Positions 53,827 through 63,720 of a stretch of DNA of 64,000 nt are shown one piece after another. Made by a program: the position numbers and the translations under genes. Origin of the DNA: Ignavibacteriota bacterium. GTDB taxonomy: Bacteria; Bacteroidota; Ignavibacteria; Ignavibacteriales; Ignavibacteriaceae. Where the stretch lies: contig CP053447.1 in assembly GCA_013285425.1 (NCBI GenBank), forward strand, positions 1,246,001-1,310,000, written 5' to 3'. The notes under the pieces were generated by a model that had not been told where the DNA came from, ran no database searches, and was given only the letters and a program-made list of their open reading frames with translations. Every line of letters begins with the position of its first letter. The first letter of the stretch is position 1.

Positions 53827-54306
53827 TCAGGATATTTTTTCAGTTCCTTTTCTATGTTGACTAAAGAAGATTTTTAATAATTGCTCGCTTTCCTTTGCTA
53901 AGATTCCGCTAAAAACTTTGATACTGTGATTTGTTTTAGAATTCTCAGCCAGATTATGGATACTTCCGCAAGCGCCGAATTTCAGATCACTGATACCATA
54001 AAAGAGCCGGCTAATTCTTGAAGACAATAAAGCTCCTGTGCACATAATGCAGGGCTCCATTGTTACATAAATATCACATTCATTTAATCGCCAGTTACCA
54101 AGATGATTTGATGCTGATGTTAAAGCAATCATTTCTGCATGTGCTGTTGCGTCTTTTAATTTTTCAACTTGGTTATATCCTTTTCCAATGATTTTGTTTT
54201 TATAAACAACAACTGCTCCAACCGGAACTTCATTCTCTTCAAAAGCTTTTTCTGCTTCCTGTAAAGCTGCATACATAAACCGATATTGAGTTTCTTCAAA
54301 CAACAT
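53827..54306 (-). CDS. tadA: tRNA-specific adenosine deaminase TadA
   Basis: TadA turns adenosine 34 of tRNA-Arg(ACG) into inosine. The 159-residue protein has the zinc and catalytic signature DATAHAEMIALTSA (His-Ala-Glu) and the second zinc motif PCIMCTGALLSSRI, with NEVPVGAVVVY as the opening strand. Related small deaminases (guanine or cytosine) are ruled out mainly by the C-terminal FFSQHRKG tail and the GACGSIHNLAEN loop, so the call is firm though not absolute. It is transcribed toward adk. The region upstream (54307-54687) separates it from a divergent secreted-protein gene. Confidence 0.9.
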   Translation of the reverse strand: MLFEETQYRFMYAALQEAEKAFEENEVPVGAVVVYKNKIIGKGYNQVEKLKDATAHAEMIALTSASNHLGNWRLNECDIYVTMEPCIMCTGALLSSRISRLFYGISDLKFGACGSIHNLAENSKTNHSIKVFSGILAKESEQLLKIFFSQHRKGTEKIS

Positions 54307-54687
54307 GAAAAGAAAACGTAATTAAATTGTTAGTTATAAGATTAAATCCAATTTCAGATGTAAAATAACCAATAATATTCTATAAATAGTCATAATCAAT
54401 TGAAAATTCTTTGTCCGGTCTTTTACCTGATCAAGGTTGATGATGAACGGTAAATTGATTTCAAATGCGAAAATAATTCAGATAAACAAATACAATCTTA
54501 AAATTTATATTTATGGAGTAACTGCTTTAACTTAAAGAATTTATAAAAATTACCTGGCAATAAAAATTGGGGTAAGGGATTATTATCGGACTTAATAAGT
54601 TATGATAAGTGGTAACGATACTTTGAAGATAAAAAAGTAAATTTGTAAGTGTAATTATTTTTCATATAAATTAAAGGATTATTTGAA
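54307..54687. other. Intergenic region between tadA and the LamG-like gene
   Basis: The 381-base AT-rich gap between divergent genes shows no gene or RNA that I can support. TAAATTTG at 54638-54645 fits the -7 element for the LamG-like gene 43 bases downstream, but no TTG lies 19-21 bases before it. Confidence 0.5.
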
Positions 54688-55533
54688 ATGCTAAAGACAT
54701 ATATTAAACACTTGGTTATTATTGCTATTACAATTTCTTTTTCACAATTATCTCTGGCACAAAACACAACCAGTACCAATAGTCCCGAAGTTATCAGGGA
54801 TTTAAACCAATATTTAAAAGCTGTTAATCTTGATAAAGGAGTTATCTCAAACAAAGAAAATTTAAATAATTTTCTTTCTTCTGCATCTAATGACAAATGG
54901 AATAATGAGATTCAATTCTGGGTTTCTGCTCAATGGGGAACAAATGAATATAAAGGCTTTATCTCAAAACAATTCGAATTAAAAGGTAATAATCTAACTT
55001 CAACCGGAAACGGAAACAGACCGGCTAAAATATCTGAGGGAAAATATTACGGTATTAATTTCGATGGAGATAATGATTATTGGGTGAATTCAGCATTTAA
55101 ATCTGTACAACCATACAGCATTTTTATTGTGTTTAAAACTGATGATACTAAAGCTGAGAATGTCCTGTTAGAATCGGCAGGAGCAAAGGTTAATCAAATC
55201 AGAGTTGAGAATGGAAAAGATGGAAAACCGGAATTGGTTATTGAAAGCAGCGGAACTTTTAAAATTCCAGGACTAACAAACGATATCAATTATATTTTGA
55301 TTGAATACAATATGAAAGACTCAAAAGTTTTTGTTAATGAAAAACTTGTTTATGATGGTTTTATCGGGCTTGGTGATTTTGATGGTATTCAGATTGGTAA
55401 AGGAACAGTGAATAATAAATATAATCACTTAAAGGGTTTAATTTATGAAATAGGAATTATTCAGAATACTTTAAACGAGCAAGCACGTAACAATCTATTC
55501 AACTTGATGAAGAAAACTTATGATTTAAAATAA
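54688..55533 (+). CDS. Secreted protein with a concanavalin/LamG-like fold
   Basis: This 281-residue protein has a Sec signal peptide (MLKTYIKHLVIIAITISFSQLSLAQ is the start region, cleaved near LAQ). One jelly-roll domain of the LamG or concanavalin type fills about residues 75-275. Recognisable strands are YYGINFDGDNDYWV, PYSIFIVFKTDDT, then a KVFVNEKLVYDG turn, GDFDGIQIGKG and GLIYEIGIIQNTLN. LamG-like domains often bind sugars or decorate secreted enzymes. No catalytic part, sorting domain or lipobox is present, so it may be periplasmic or released. A strong intrinsic terminator follows. Neighbours give no further clue to function. Confidence 0.78.
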   Translation: MLKTYIKHLVIIAITISFSQLSLAQNTTSTNSPEVIRDLNQYLKAVNLDKGVISNKENLNNFLSSASNDKWNNEIQFWVSAQWGTNEYKGFISKQFELKGNNLTSTGNGNRPAKISEGKYYGINFDGDNDYWVNSAFKSVQPYSIFIVFKTDDTKAENVLLESAGAKVNQIRVENGKDGKPELVIESSGTFKIPGLTNDINYILIEYNMKDSKVFVNEKLVYDGFIGLGDFDGIQIGKGTVNNKYNHLKGLIYEIGIIQNTLNEQARNNLFNLMKKTYDLK

Positions 55534-55553
55534 AGAATGATTATTTAATTTAA

Positions 55554-55600
55554 CCCGCAATAATTCTTGATTAAATGGAATTGCTGCGGGATTTTTATTT
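55554..55600 (+). terminator. Intrinsic terminator after the LamG-like gene
   Basis: CCCGCA (55554-55559) pairs with TGCGGG (55585-55590). After a 2 x 2 internal loop, AATTC pairs with GAATT, closing a loop of about 11 bases. ATTTTTATTTT follows. It faces the plus-strand gene ending at 55533. Confidence 0.85.
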
Positions 55601-55708
55601 TAAACATTTTATTTAGAAGGATGATAGGAGATATTAGTTTTTAATAATTAATCTCTAACTCGGAAATCTTTACTAATAGATTAAATTCAAATTAACATTA
55701 CACCCAAG

Positions 55709-55782
55709 TACACCCGGAAGGATTCGAACCCTCAACCCTTTGATCCGAAGTCAAATGCTCTATCCAGTTGAGCTACGGGTGC
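55709..55782 (-). tRNA. tRNA-Arg (anticodon TCG)
   Basis: The 74-base cloverleaf reads from 55782 down. The acceptor GCACCCG pairs with CGGGTGT (one terminal G-U), with a D arm GCTC/GAGC. The anticodon stem TTTGA/TCAAA has loop CTTCGGA, so the anticodon is TCG (plus-strand bases 55746-55748) and it reads CGA. The T arm is GAGGG-TTCGAAT-CCTTC with standard loop, and the discriminator is A. No CCA is encoded. It lies alone between the LamG-like and pheA-like genes, on the strand opposite to both. Confidence 0.94.
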
Positions 55783-55899
55783 GTAGTGCAAAATTAACAT
55801 TAAGAATATTTTGTTCAAAATTAGAATTTTAAGTTTCTTGACTGCAAATAAAAATAAAACGATATTCGTTATCAAAATTAACAAACATTTAATTGACTA

Positions 55900-57921
55900 A
55901 TGATGAAAGAAATCAGAGAAAAGATAAATTCTATCGATGATCAGATTTTAAAACTACTGGCAGATAGAAGACAATTGAGCATTGAGATTATCAAATTAAA
56001 GAATCAGGAAAAATCTTCAATCCGTGATAAAGATCGGGAAAAACAATTATTAACAAGACTAATTGAAGCTGGCAGAGAATACGGATTAGATAATCACTTT
56101 ATAACAAAAGTATTTTATGAAATAATAAACGATTCAATATTGATTCAAAATCAGTTTGTGCTTGGAAGTAACGATCCGGACGATAAATCAGGTGTAATTA
56201 AAATATCAATACAGGGTATCGAAGGTTCATTTAGTTATCTTGCTGCACAACAATTCTTCAGCAGTTCCGGAAAATCAATACACTACTATAAGCTGAATAA
56301 TTTTGATGAAGTTGTTGAATCGGTTGTAGATGCTACTGCCGATTATGCGGTACTTCCTATTGAAAACACTACAAGCGGAAGTATCAACGATGTGTATGAT
56401 GCGTTAATGAGCGGTAATCTTCATATTGTGGGTGAAGAGATTTTTCAGGTTAAGCACTGTCTGCTGGCACTTGATACGATACCACTGAATAGTATTAAAA
56501 AAATTTTTACTCATTATCAGGCTGCAAGACAATGCAGTAAATTTTTAAAATCAATTCCAAATGCCGAAGTTGAAATTTTTTCGGATACAGCCAGATCAGT
56601 TGAGTATATTAAAAACAAAGGCGATAAATCTTTTGCTGCAATTGCCAGTAAAGAAGCTTCAGATATTTTTAATACAACAGTGTTACGTGAAGATATTGCA
56701 AATCAACAGGGTAATTTTACACGATTTATAGTTTGCTCACGTGAACCAATAATTGTTGATGAAAGAATTCCGGCTAAAACATCTTTAATTCTTGCTACCT
56801 CTCAAAAACCCGGATCACTTGTTGAAGTATTATCGGTCTTTAAGGAATTTAATTTTAATATGACTAAACTTGAATCCAGACCTATAATCGGTAACCCTTG
56901 GGAAGAAATGTTTTATCTCGATTTTCAGGGTAACATACAAGATCAGAAAGTTAAATCTTTACTTGATGAAGTTGGTAAACACACAAGGTATTTAAAAGTT
57001 TTGGGATGTTATCCAATGAAAGAAGCAGATAATACAAAGATAGAAAGTATTCCGGTTAGAAATGGCGAGAGTATCAAGAAAAATATTCCGGAGCAAAAAG
57101 CTATTGATAAAAAACCTCAGAAAAGAGTTGCATATAAACTCGCCAGCAGGGAGTATAAAGAAGAAGATACAGTAATTACTGTAAAGGATGTTAAAATCGG
57201 AGGCGGTAATTTTATTGTAATAGCCGGACCATGTTCCGTTGAATCCTATGAACAGATTATGCAATGTGCCAGAGAAGTTAAAGAGAATTTTGCACAGGTT
57301 TTAAGAGGCGGCTGTTTCAAGCCCCGCACTTCACCTTATGCATTTCAGGGACTTGGCTTTGAAGCTCTTAATTATTTAAAGACTGCTGGTAATGATTTTG
57401 ATCTACCGATTATTACAGAAGTAATTTCGATTGATCAGGTAGAAAAAGTTGCAGCACAATCTGATATACTTCAGATAGGTGCAAGAAATATGCAGAACTT
57501 TTCATTGCTTTCGGAAGTTGGTAAATCATTTCGACCTGTTTTACTTAAACGTGGTCTAATGGCATCTATAGAGGAGTTTTTAAATGCTGCGGAATATATT
57601 CTGGCACGAGGGAACAGGCAAGTGATTCTTTGTGAACGCGGAATCAGAACTTTTGAAACTGCTACCAGAAATACTTTAGACTTGAGTGCAATTCCTGTTC
57701 TGAAAGAACTGACTCATCTGCCTATTATTGTTGATCCTTCACATGCTATTGGACAGAGAGATAAAGTTATTCCGCTTGCCAAAGCAGCAAAAGCAGTTGG
57801 TGCAGATGGAATAATGGTCGAAATACATCCCGAACCTGAGAAAGCACTTAGCGATGGTGAACAATCAATGAGATTTGATCAATTCAGACAAATGACATAC
57901 GAACTTCAGAAAATGAATTGA
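55900..57921 (+). CDS. Chorismate mutase / prephenate dehydratase / ACT / DAHP synthase fusion
   Basis: Four domains sit in one 673-residue chain. Residues 1-95 are an AroQ-type chorismate mutase ([20 protein letters not shown]). Residues 98-280 are prephenate dehydratase ([15 protein letters not shown], with the NFTRFIV catalytic Thr). Residues 290-365 are an ACT domain with GSLVEVL and ESRP, the motifs that bind phenylalanine in PheA. After a linker, residues 422-673 are a KDPGal/KDO8P-like (type I beta) DAHP synthase ([39 protein letters not shown]). The chain thus holds the first shikimate step and the two steps from chorismate to phenylpyruvate. Phenylalanine feedback on the whole chain is likely but inferred. 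No break is seen at the junctions. Confidence 0.93.
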   Translation: MMKEIREKINSIDDQILKLLADRRQLSIEIIKLKNQEKSSIRDKDREKQLLTRLIEAGREYGLDNHFITKVFYEIINDSILIQNQFVLGSNDPDDKSGVIKISIQGIEGSFSYLAAQQFFSSSGKSIHYYKLNNFDEVVESVVDATADYAVLPIENTTSGSINDVYDALMSGNLHIVGEEIFQVKHCLLALDTIPLNSIKKIFTHYQAARQCSKFLKSIPNAEVEIFSDTARSVEYIKNKGDKSFAAIASKEASDIFNTTVLREDIANQQGNFTRFIVCSREPIIVDERIPAKTSLILATSQKPGSLVEVLSVFKEFNFNMTKLESRPIIGNPWEEMFYLDFQGNIQDQKVKSLLDEVGKHTRYLKVLGCYPMKEADNTKIESIPVRNGESIKKNIPEQKAIDKKPQKRVAYKLASREYKEEDTVITVKDVKIGGGNFIVIAGPCSVESYEQIMQCAREVKENFAQVLRGGCFKPRTSPYAFQGLGFEALNYLKTAGNDFDLPIITEVISIDQVEKVAAQSDILQIGARNMQNFSLLSEVGKSFRPVLLKRGLMASIEEFLNAAEYILARGNRQVILCERGIRTFETATRNTLDLSAIPVLKELTHLPIIVDPSHAIGQRDKVIPLAKAAKAVGADGIMVEIHPEPEKALSDGEQSMRFDQFRQMTYELQKMN

Positions 57922-58045
57922 TGTTCAAGACAATAACTGCCTTCAGTTTTGGCAAAAACAAAATGTGCGTAAGAATATTTTGTAAATTGATTTATTATTA
58001 TCCGGCTTCTCAGAATTAATTCAATATGTTCAAAAAATTTTATTG

Positions 58046-61000
58046 ATGAAAATCCTTTTTAACATACTATTGCTTTTGATCTTGTTTAATGTTCAGACAT
58101 TATCACAAAGACAATTATTCTTCAGTCTATCTGTTCAGGATGGTCTGTCTGATAGTGATGTCAATTGTATAATTCAGGATAGAAAAGGATTCTTATGGAT
58201 CGGAACCGAAAGCGGGCTGAACAGATATGACGGTTATGAATTCAAAGTATTTAAAAATAATCAAAACGATCCCGGTAGCTTACCATATAATAGTATTTGG
58301 TCACTTTATGAAGATAGAGCAGGATATATTTGGATTGGAACTAAAAACGGAGATTTGATAAAATTTTCTCCCTTTGTTGAAAAGTTTACTCCTATTGAGT
58401 TCACAGATTCTGAGAATTCAGGAAATGGTATAACATCAATTATGGAAGATGCAAAAGGGAATATCTGGTTTGGAACTTACTCTAAAGGATTATTCAGATA
58501 TCAAGTAACAAGCGGGCAAATTACAAATTGGCAGTATGAAGAAGATAAACCAATTGGTTTAAGTAATAACTATATCACTTCATTATTACTTGATAAAAAC
58601 GGTGGAATCTGGATATCAACATATAACGGATTGAATTACTTGAATCCGGATGAAAATAAAATTACAGTATTTAAGAACATAAAAAACAATGTAAACTCGA
58701 TACCAGGTAACCTGGTCTGGAAGATTTTACAGTCAAAATATGATAATAACCTGTTATTTATCTGCACCTCTGACGGTTTGTGTACTTACAATTTGATCAG
58801 CAAAAAATTTGAACAGATAAATTTCAATATCGAATTCCCATCACAATTCAGCAAAAGTATTGCTTCTGTTGTTGAAGATAGAAGTGATGGCAGAAAAGCA
58901 CTATGGATCGCTACATACGGGGGAATATATCACTTAGACTTAAATACACATAAATCAAAACAATATGTGGCTGATAAAAAGAATATCTCCGGTTTACTAA
59001 ACAATCAAATTGATCAGATTATTATTGATAAATCCGGAGTGTTGTGGTTAGCTACTGATAACGGATTAAACTATCTGCCTGCTACTACAAAAAAAATAAA
59101 TTATATTTTTTCAGAATATTTGACTCAGCCATTGGTGCAGGATCTTTTAAACGCTGATATTAAAACGGTTTTAAGTATTGATAGTAGTACTACAATACTT
59201 GGATCAAATGACGGGATGTTTTCAGTTATCATAAAAAATAATGAGATATCTGTTACCAAAATTGATAAGCTGAGCAATTTAAATATCTGGTCTCTGGAAA
59301 AAGGTGAAGGAAACTCTATTTGGATCGGTACTTATGGAAAGGGACTTTATAATTATAATTTTAAAACTCAAACTTTAGTAAAATATCCTATTGTATCTCC
59401 AACATTTCAAACATCAGCATTTGAATATATTAAAGCTCTGAGATTAAGTAAGGATGGAACACTTTGGATTGGTTTTTGGGGCGGGGGATTAGCTGCGTTA
59501 AATATTTATTCGGGCAAGTATAATATCTGGATTAATAATAAAGAGGATCAAAACAGTCTAAGTTTTAACGATGTATGGTATATTCATTTGGATAAGTTTG
59601 GCAGAGTTTGGATTGCTACGAATGGCGGCGGATTAAATCTCTTTCTACCGAAAAATAATGGTGAATTTTTGCGATGGACTAGTACTGCTTCTGAGAAATC
59701 AGATCTGTTAAATAATAGTGTTCAATGTTTAGCTGAGGGTGAATCTGACAACGCAGATGAAACTATCCTTTATATTGGAACCGATGTTGGTTTAAATAAG
59801 ATGACTATTAAAAACCGTTCTGATGATATTTACAATTTTGATGTAAGTTTTAATATACTTTCAAATCAGCTTAATATTTCAGATGCTTCAATAAGAAGTA
59901 TTGTTGTAAGCCTTAATGAATTATGGCTGAGTACGAATAAAGGAATTTATAAATACAATATTGATAGTAAGGAGCTTTTGGATTTTAGAATTTCTGAGGG
60001 TTACGGTTCGGAAATATTTAATTCAGGCGCTGGAACCAGAATGATTAATAACAATATTGTCTTTGGAAGTGTTAAAGGTCCAGCATTTTTTAATCCGGGA
60101 AAAATTAAACAGTCCGATTATGAACCTAATATTGTTCTTACTGACCTCTTAATTTTTAATAAAAGCATTTCAATTAAAGATAATACAATACTTGATTCAA
60201 TTATTTCATATTCTGGCCAAATAAGATTAGCCAGTAATGAAAATGCTATTTCATTCAAATTTTCTTCTCTGGATTTTAATTCAAGAGAAAATATTAAGTA
60301 TGCTTATAAAATGGAAGGGTTTGATAAAGATTGGATTTATTCAAGCACTTCAAACATTGCCGTTTATACAAATTTAAATCCTGGCAGTTATGTTTTTAAA
60401 ATACGAGGTACTAATAGCGATGGAAGATGGGGTGTAAATGAAGCTGAAATAGGTGTAATCATTAAATATCCCTGGTGGCGTACCGGATGGGCGTATGCAA
60501 TATTTGTTATTGCAATTTTAAGCATCCTATTCTTAATAAGAAGGTTTGAAATTAACAGAACAAAACTTAGAAATGAGTTGAGAAATCTTGAGTTTGAAAC
60601 TAAAAAGCAAAAGGAAATTGAAACGCTTAAATCAAGATTCTTTGCAAATATTTCACATGAATTCAGAACCCCATTAATGCTGATTAAGGGACCACTTGAA
60701 CAATTACTCCTGAAAAAAGGTAGTGCTGATGAGCATATCAGACTTGCATACAATAATACGGAAAAGTTAAAATTATTAATAGACCAGCTACTTGATATAT
60801 CAAAACTTGAATCAAACTTAATTCCATTAAATGCCAGCGAAGAAGATTTATCAACCCTATTAAAAGGATTTGTCATTTCATTTAAATCAATTACAGAACA
60901 AAAAGAAATATCACTTACAATAGATTGTCCGGATGAAAAGTGCATAGCTTTGGTTGACCGTGATAAATTTGAAAAGATAATAAATAACCTGCTGTCAAAT

Positions 61001-62185
61001 GCTTACAAGTTTACATCAAAAAAAGGATCAATTTCAGTTAGTCTAAAAAAAAGAATTTCTGTAGAAAAAGTATTTTACGATATAATTGTTAAAGATAGCG
61101 GAATAGGAATTGACAAAGATAAACTTGATAAAATATTTGATAGATTCTTTCAGGTTGATGATTCTTCTATCAGAAGTTATGGCGGTTCAGGTATTGGTTT
61201 ATCTTTAGTTAAGGAGTTAGCGGATTTACATCATTGGAGTATTTCTGTAAAAAGCAGCATAGGAGTTGGAACTGAATTCCTGCTTTCAATACCAGGCATA
61301 GAAGCAGATAAATTAAAAGATATTTCAGATGATCAAAAAACTTTTAATAGTTCAAACAATTTTATTGATTCACTGCAGGAGATTAAGGTTGATGATTCGG
61401 GAACAACTGAAGTTTATTCGGATAAGAAAGAAATTGTACTATTAGTAGAGGATTCACAGGAAGTAAGACAATATTTAAAAGGAATTTTATTCGAAGATTA
61501 CAATATACTCGAAGCTGAAAATGGCAAACGAGGGATTGAAATAGCATCTGAAAAATCACCTGACCTTATAATTAGTGATGTTATGATGCCTATAATGGAC
61601 GGTTTTGAATTCTGCCAAAAAATTAAAACAGATATACAGACCTCTCACATTCCTGTAATTTTGTTAACAGCTAAAGCAAGCAGTGAAAGTAAAATAGAAG
61701 GATTGGAAACCGGTGCAGATGACTATCTTACCAAACCATTTCACTCAAGAGAATTACTAGTCAGAGTTAAAAATCTATTAGATATTAGAAAAAAACTGAA
61801 AGAAAAATTCAGTAAAGATATTGATGTTAAACCAGCTAATCTTGTTGTTAATAAATTAGATGAAGAATTTTTAAGCAAAGCATTTCAGGTTACTGAAAAA
61901 AATATTGATAAACCCGAATTTGATACGGAACAATTTGCCAAAGAAATGTTTTTAAGCCGAAGCCAACTTCACAGGAAATTGCTTGCAATAACAGGACACA
62001 CACCGGGAGAATTTGTAAGAACATTCCGGCTCAAAAAAGCAGCTTCGTTAATTCTTGAGAAAAGATTAAGTGTAACTCAAATTGCTTTTGAAGTTGGTTT
62101 CAATAGTCCATCTCATTTTTCCAAAGCTTTCCGCCAGCAATTTAATTGCCTGCCAACAGAATTTACAAGCCAAACTAAAATTTAA
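58046..62185 (+). CDS. Hybrid two-component system protein (Reg_prop sensor, kinase, receiver, AraC)
   Basis: This 1,379-residue membrane regulator joins a whole signalling path in one chain. A signal peptide is followed by about 14 Reg_prop beta-propeller repeats (LWIGTESGLNRYDG-like units, to about residue 700), a Y_Y_Y domain (about 745-810), one membrane helix (about 820-840), and a HisKA domain with phosphorylated H871 in ISHEFRTP. HATPase (NLLSNAYKFT, GSGIGLSLV) follows, then a receiver with D1178 in ISDVMMPIMDG, and an AraC helix-turn-helix ending FNSPSHFSKAFRQQF. The start is ATG 58046; a TTG one codon upstream is less likely. Such regulators in Bacteroidota usually sense polysaccharides or surface cues. 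No obvious operon with neighbours is seen. Confidence 0.95.
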   Translation: MKILFNILLLLILFNVQTLSQRQLFFSLSVQDGLSDSDVNCIIQDRKGFLWIGTESGLNRYDGYEFKVFKNNQNDPGSLPYNSIWSLYEDRAGYIWIGTKNGDLIKFSPFVEKFTPIEFTDSENSGNGITSIMEDAKGNIWFGTYSKGLFRYQVTSGQITNWQYEEDKPIGLSNNYITSLLLDKNGGIWISTYNGLNYLNPDENKITVFKNIKNNVNSIPGNLVWKILQSKYDNNLLFICTSDGLCTYNLISKKFEQINFNIEFPSQFSKSIASVVEDRSDGRKALWIATYGGIYHLDLNTHKSKQYVADKKNISGLLNNQIDQIIIDKSGVLWLATDNGLNYLPATTKKINYIFSEYLTQPLVQDLLNADIKTVLSIDSSTTILGSNDGMFSVIIKNNEISVTKIDKLSNLNIWSLEKGEGNSIWIGTYGKGLYNYNFKTQTLVKYPIVSPTFQTSAFEYIKALRLSKDGTLWIGFWGGGLAALNIYSGKYNIWINNKEDQNSLSFNDVWYIHLDKFGRVWIATNGGGLNLFLPKNNGEFLRWTSTASEKSDLLNNSVQCLAEGESDNADETILYIGTDVGLNKMTIKNRSDDIYNFDVSFNILSNQLNISDASIRSIVVSLNELWLSTNKGIYKYNIDSKELLDFRISEGYGSEIFNSGAGTRMINNNIVFGSVKGPAFFNPGKIKQSDYEPNIVLTDLLIFNKSISIKDNTILDSIISYSGQIRLASNENAISFKFSSLDFNSRENIKYAYKMEGFDKDWIYSSTSNIAVYTNLNPGSYVFKIRGTNSDGRWGVNEAEIGVIIKYPWWRTGWAYAIFVIAILSILFLIRRFEINRTKLRNELRNLEFETKKQKEIETLKSRFFANISHEFRTPLMLIKGPLEQLLLKKGSADEHIRLAYNNTEKLKLLIDQLLDISKLESNLIPLNASEEDLSTLLKGFVISFKSITEQKEISLTIDCPDEKCIALVDRDKFEKIINNLLSNAYKFTSKKGSISVSLKKRISVEKVFYDIIVKDSGIGIDKDKLDKIFDRFFQVDDSSIRSYGGSGIGLSLVKELADLHHWSISVKSSIGVGTEFLLSIPGIEADKLKDISDDQKTFNSSNNFIDSLQEIKVDDSGTTEVYSDKKEIVLLVEDSQEVRQYLKGILFEDYNILEAENGKRGIEIASEKSPDLIISDVMMPIMDGFEFCQKIKTDIQTSHIPVILLTAKASSESKIEGLETGADDYLTKPFHSRELLVRVKNLLDIRKKLKEKFSKDIDVKPANLVVNKLDEEFLSKAFQVTEKNIDKPEFDTEQFAKEMFLSRSQLHRKLLAITGHTPGEFVRTFRLKKAASLILEKRLSVTQIAFEVGFNSPSHFSKAFRQQFNCLPTEFTSQTKI

Positions 62186-62321
62186 CTTTGTTTTAATCTC
62201 GTTAACTTATTTTCGCAACAAATCCGCTAATCTTTGACACAACTGCGACAGCGAACGCCTGCCCAAAAAACTAATTTTGTTATCAGATTTAAACTATTAA
62301 AAAACAAAATGGAATTATATT

Positions 62322-63677
62322 ATGAAAAATAGGTACTGTAAAAATTTAATTACTTTTTTCGTAGTTATCTCAATCGTATTGTTCAACTCCAAAATACACT
62401 GTCAGTCACTAACCTGGCTTGGTACGCTGGGTGGTGGTGAAAGCCAGGCGAGTGCGGTCTCACTTGATGGTTCTGTAGTTGTTGGTATTTCAAAAAATGT
62501 TAGCAATCAGTATAGAGCATTTAAATGGACGCAAACAAGTTTAATTGAAGACCTTGGCACACTTGGAGGAAATTTTAGCAGTGCAACTGGTTTAACATAT
62601 GGCGGCTCGATCATAGTCGGTGTTGCAGAAGATACTAATCTTTATAATCGTGCATTTTATAAAATCGGTAACGATGAATTAATTGATTTAGGAGTTCTTA
62701 GTGATGGTAAACGGAGTAGTGCTTTGGCTATAAGCGGTGAGGGTTCAACCATTGTTGGTTATTCAGAGATTGATAGTCTTGAAACAACAAGGGCATTTAA
62801 ATATTCGAGTGGTTCCGGAATGTTAAATTTAGGTACTCTGGGTGGAAGTTGGAGCGAGGCGTACGGTGTTTCGGGAAATGGAGATGTAGTAGTAGGGGTA
62901 TCATTAAATAGTAATTCTGAAACACACGCATTTATTTATGCTAACGGAGTTATGCAGAGCTTGGGAACTCTTGGCGGTAGTTATAGTAGGGCTACCTCAG
63001 TTTCAGATGATGGATTGGTGGTTGTTGGATACTCAGTAATTGCAGGTGGCGGAGATCATGCATTTCGCTGGACTTCATCTGGAGGAATGCAGAACCTTGG
63101 GACACTAGGAGGCAATAAAAGTGAAGCCTGGGGTGTTTCCGGAGATGGTTCTGTAATTGTCGGGATGTCGCGTATTCCTAACGGTCAGTCTAGGGCTTTT
63201 AGATGGACAGCATCTGCTGGAATGGAGGACCTCAATACTGTTTATGCTAACCTGCTTAGCTCTGGTTCAGTTCTTAATTTAGCAAGAGCAATTTCGTTTG
63301 ATGGCAGATTTATCGTGGGTACAGGATTTAATTCCAGCACTAGTCGTAATGAAGGGTTTTTGTTATTTAATGGTAATACTACTGATGTTCAATCTGTCAA
63401 TTCGAATCTCCCAATTGCAGTTGAACTTGAGCAAAATTTTCCAAATCCTTTTAACCCATCAACAACAGTTTCTTTTTCTATTCCTGAAGAAGAATTTGTT
63501 TCACTGAAAGTTTTCAATTCTCTTGGAGAAGAAGTTGCAGTGCTTGTGAATGAAACCAAGCCTGCTGGTAATTATCAAGTTGATTTCAATGCAACAGGAT
63601 TATCATCCGGTGTTTATTTCTACACACTACAGTCAGGTACTTTTAATCAAATAAGAAAAATGATTTTATTGAAGTAA
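62322..63677 (+). CDS. Secreted HAF-repeat protein with type IX sorting domain
   Basis: This 451-residue protein begins with a signal peptide (about 1-28). About eight HAF-type extracellular repeats follow, each of roughly 35-40 residues with the pattern LGTLGG.....A..VS.DG..VVG (for example LGTLGGSWSEAYGVSGNG). The C-terminal 75 residues form a sorting domain that starts FPNPFNPST and ends in a KMILLK strand. This is the type A Por/T9SS signal common in Ignavibacteria and Bacteroidota, so the protein is probably moved to the surface by type IX secretion. The HAF repeats probably form a propeller; ligand and function are unknown. It follows the hybrid regulator by 136 bases. Confidence 0.9.
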   Translation: MKNRYCKNLITFFVVISIVLFNSKIHCQSLTWLGTLGGGESQASAVSLDGSVVVGISKNVSNQYRAFKWTQTSLIEDLGTLGGNFSSATGLTYGGSIIVGVAEDTNLYNRAFYKIGNDELIDLGVLSDGKRSSALAISGEGSTIVGYSEIDSLETTRAFKYSSGSGMLNLGTLGGSWSEAYGVSGNGDVVVGVSLNSNSETHAFIYANGVMQSLGTLGGSYSRATSVSDDGLVVVGYSVIAGGGDHAFRWTSSGGMQNLGTLGGNKSEAWGVSGDGSVIVGMSRIPNGQSRAFRWTASAGMEDLNTVYANLLSSGSVLNLARAISFDGRFIVGTGFNSSTSRNEGFLLFNGNTTDVQSVNSNLPIAVELEQNFPNPFNPSTTVSFSIPEEEFVSLKVFNSLGEEVAVLVNETKPAGNYQVDFNATGLSSGVYFYTLQSGTFNQIRKMILLK

Positions 63678-63720
63678 GCTCCCATTCAATTTTAAATTAA
63701 AATTTAAAGGAGTTAAAAAA

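Noticed and set aside
54638..54645. TAAATTTG as a full promoter for the LamG-like gene
   Set aside because: No TTG occurs 19-21 bases upstream, so only a half match remains.
55709..55782. Reading the terminal G-U in the tRNA-Arg acceptor as a sign of a pseudogene
   Set aside because: All other stems pair and the loops are standard, so one terminal wobble is tolerable.
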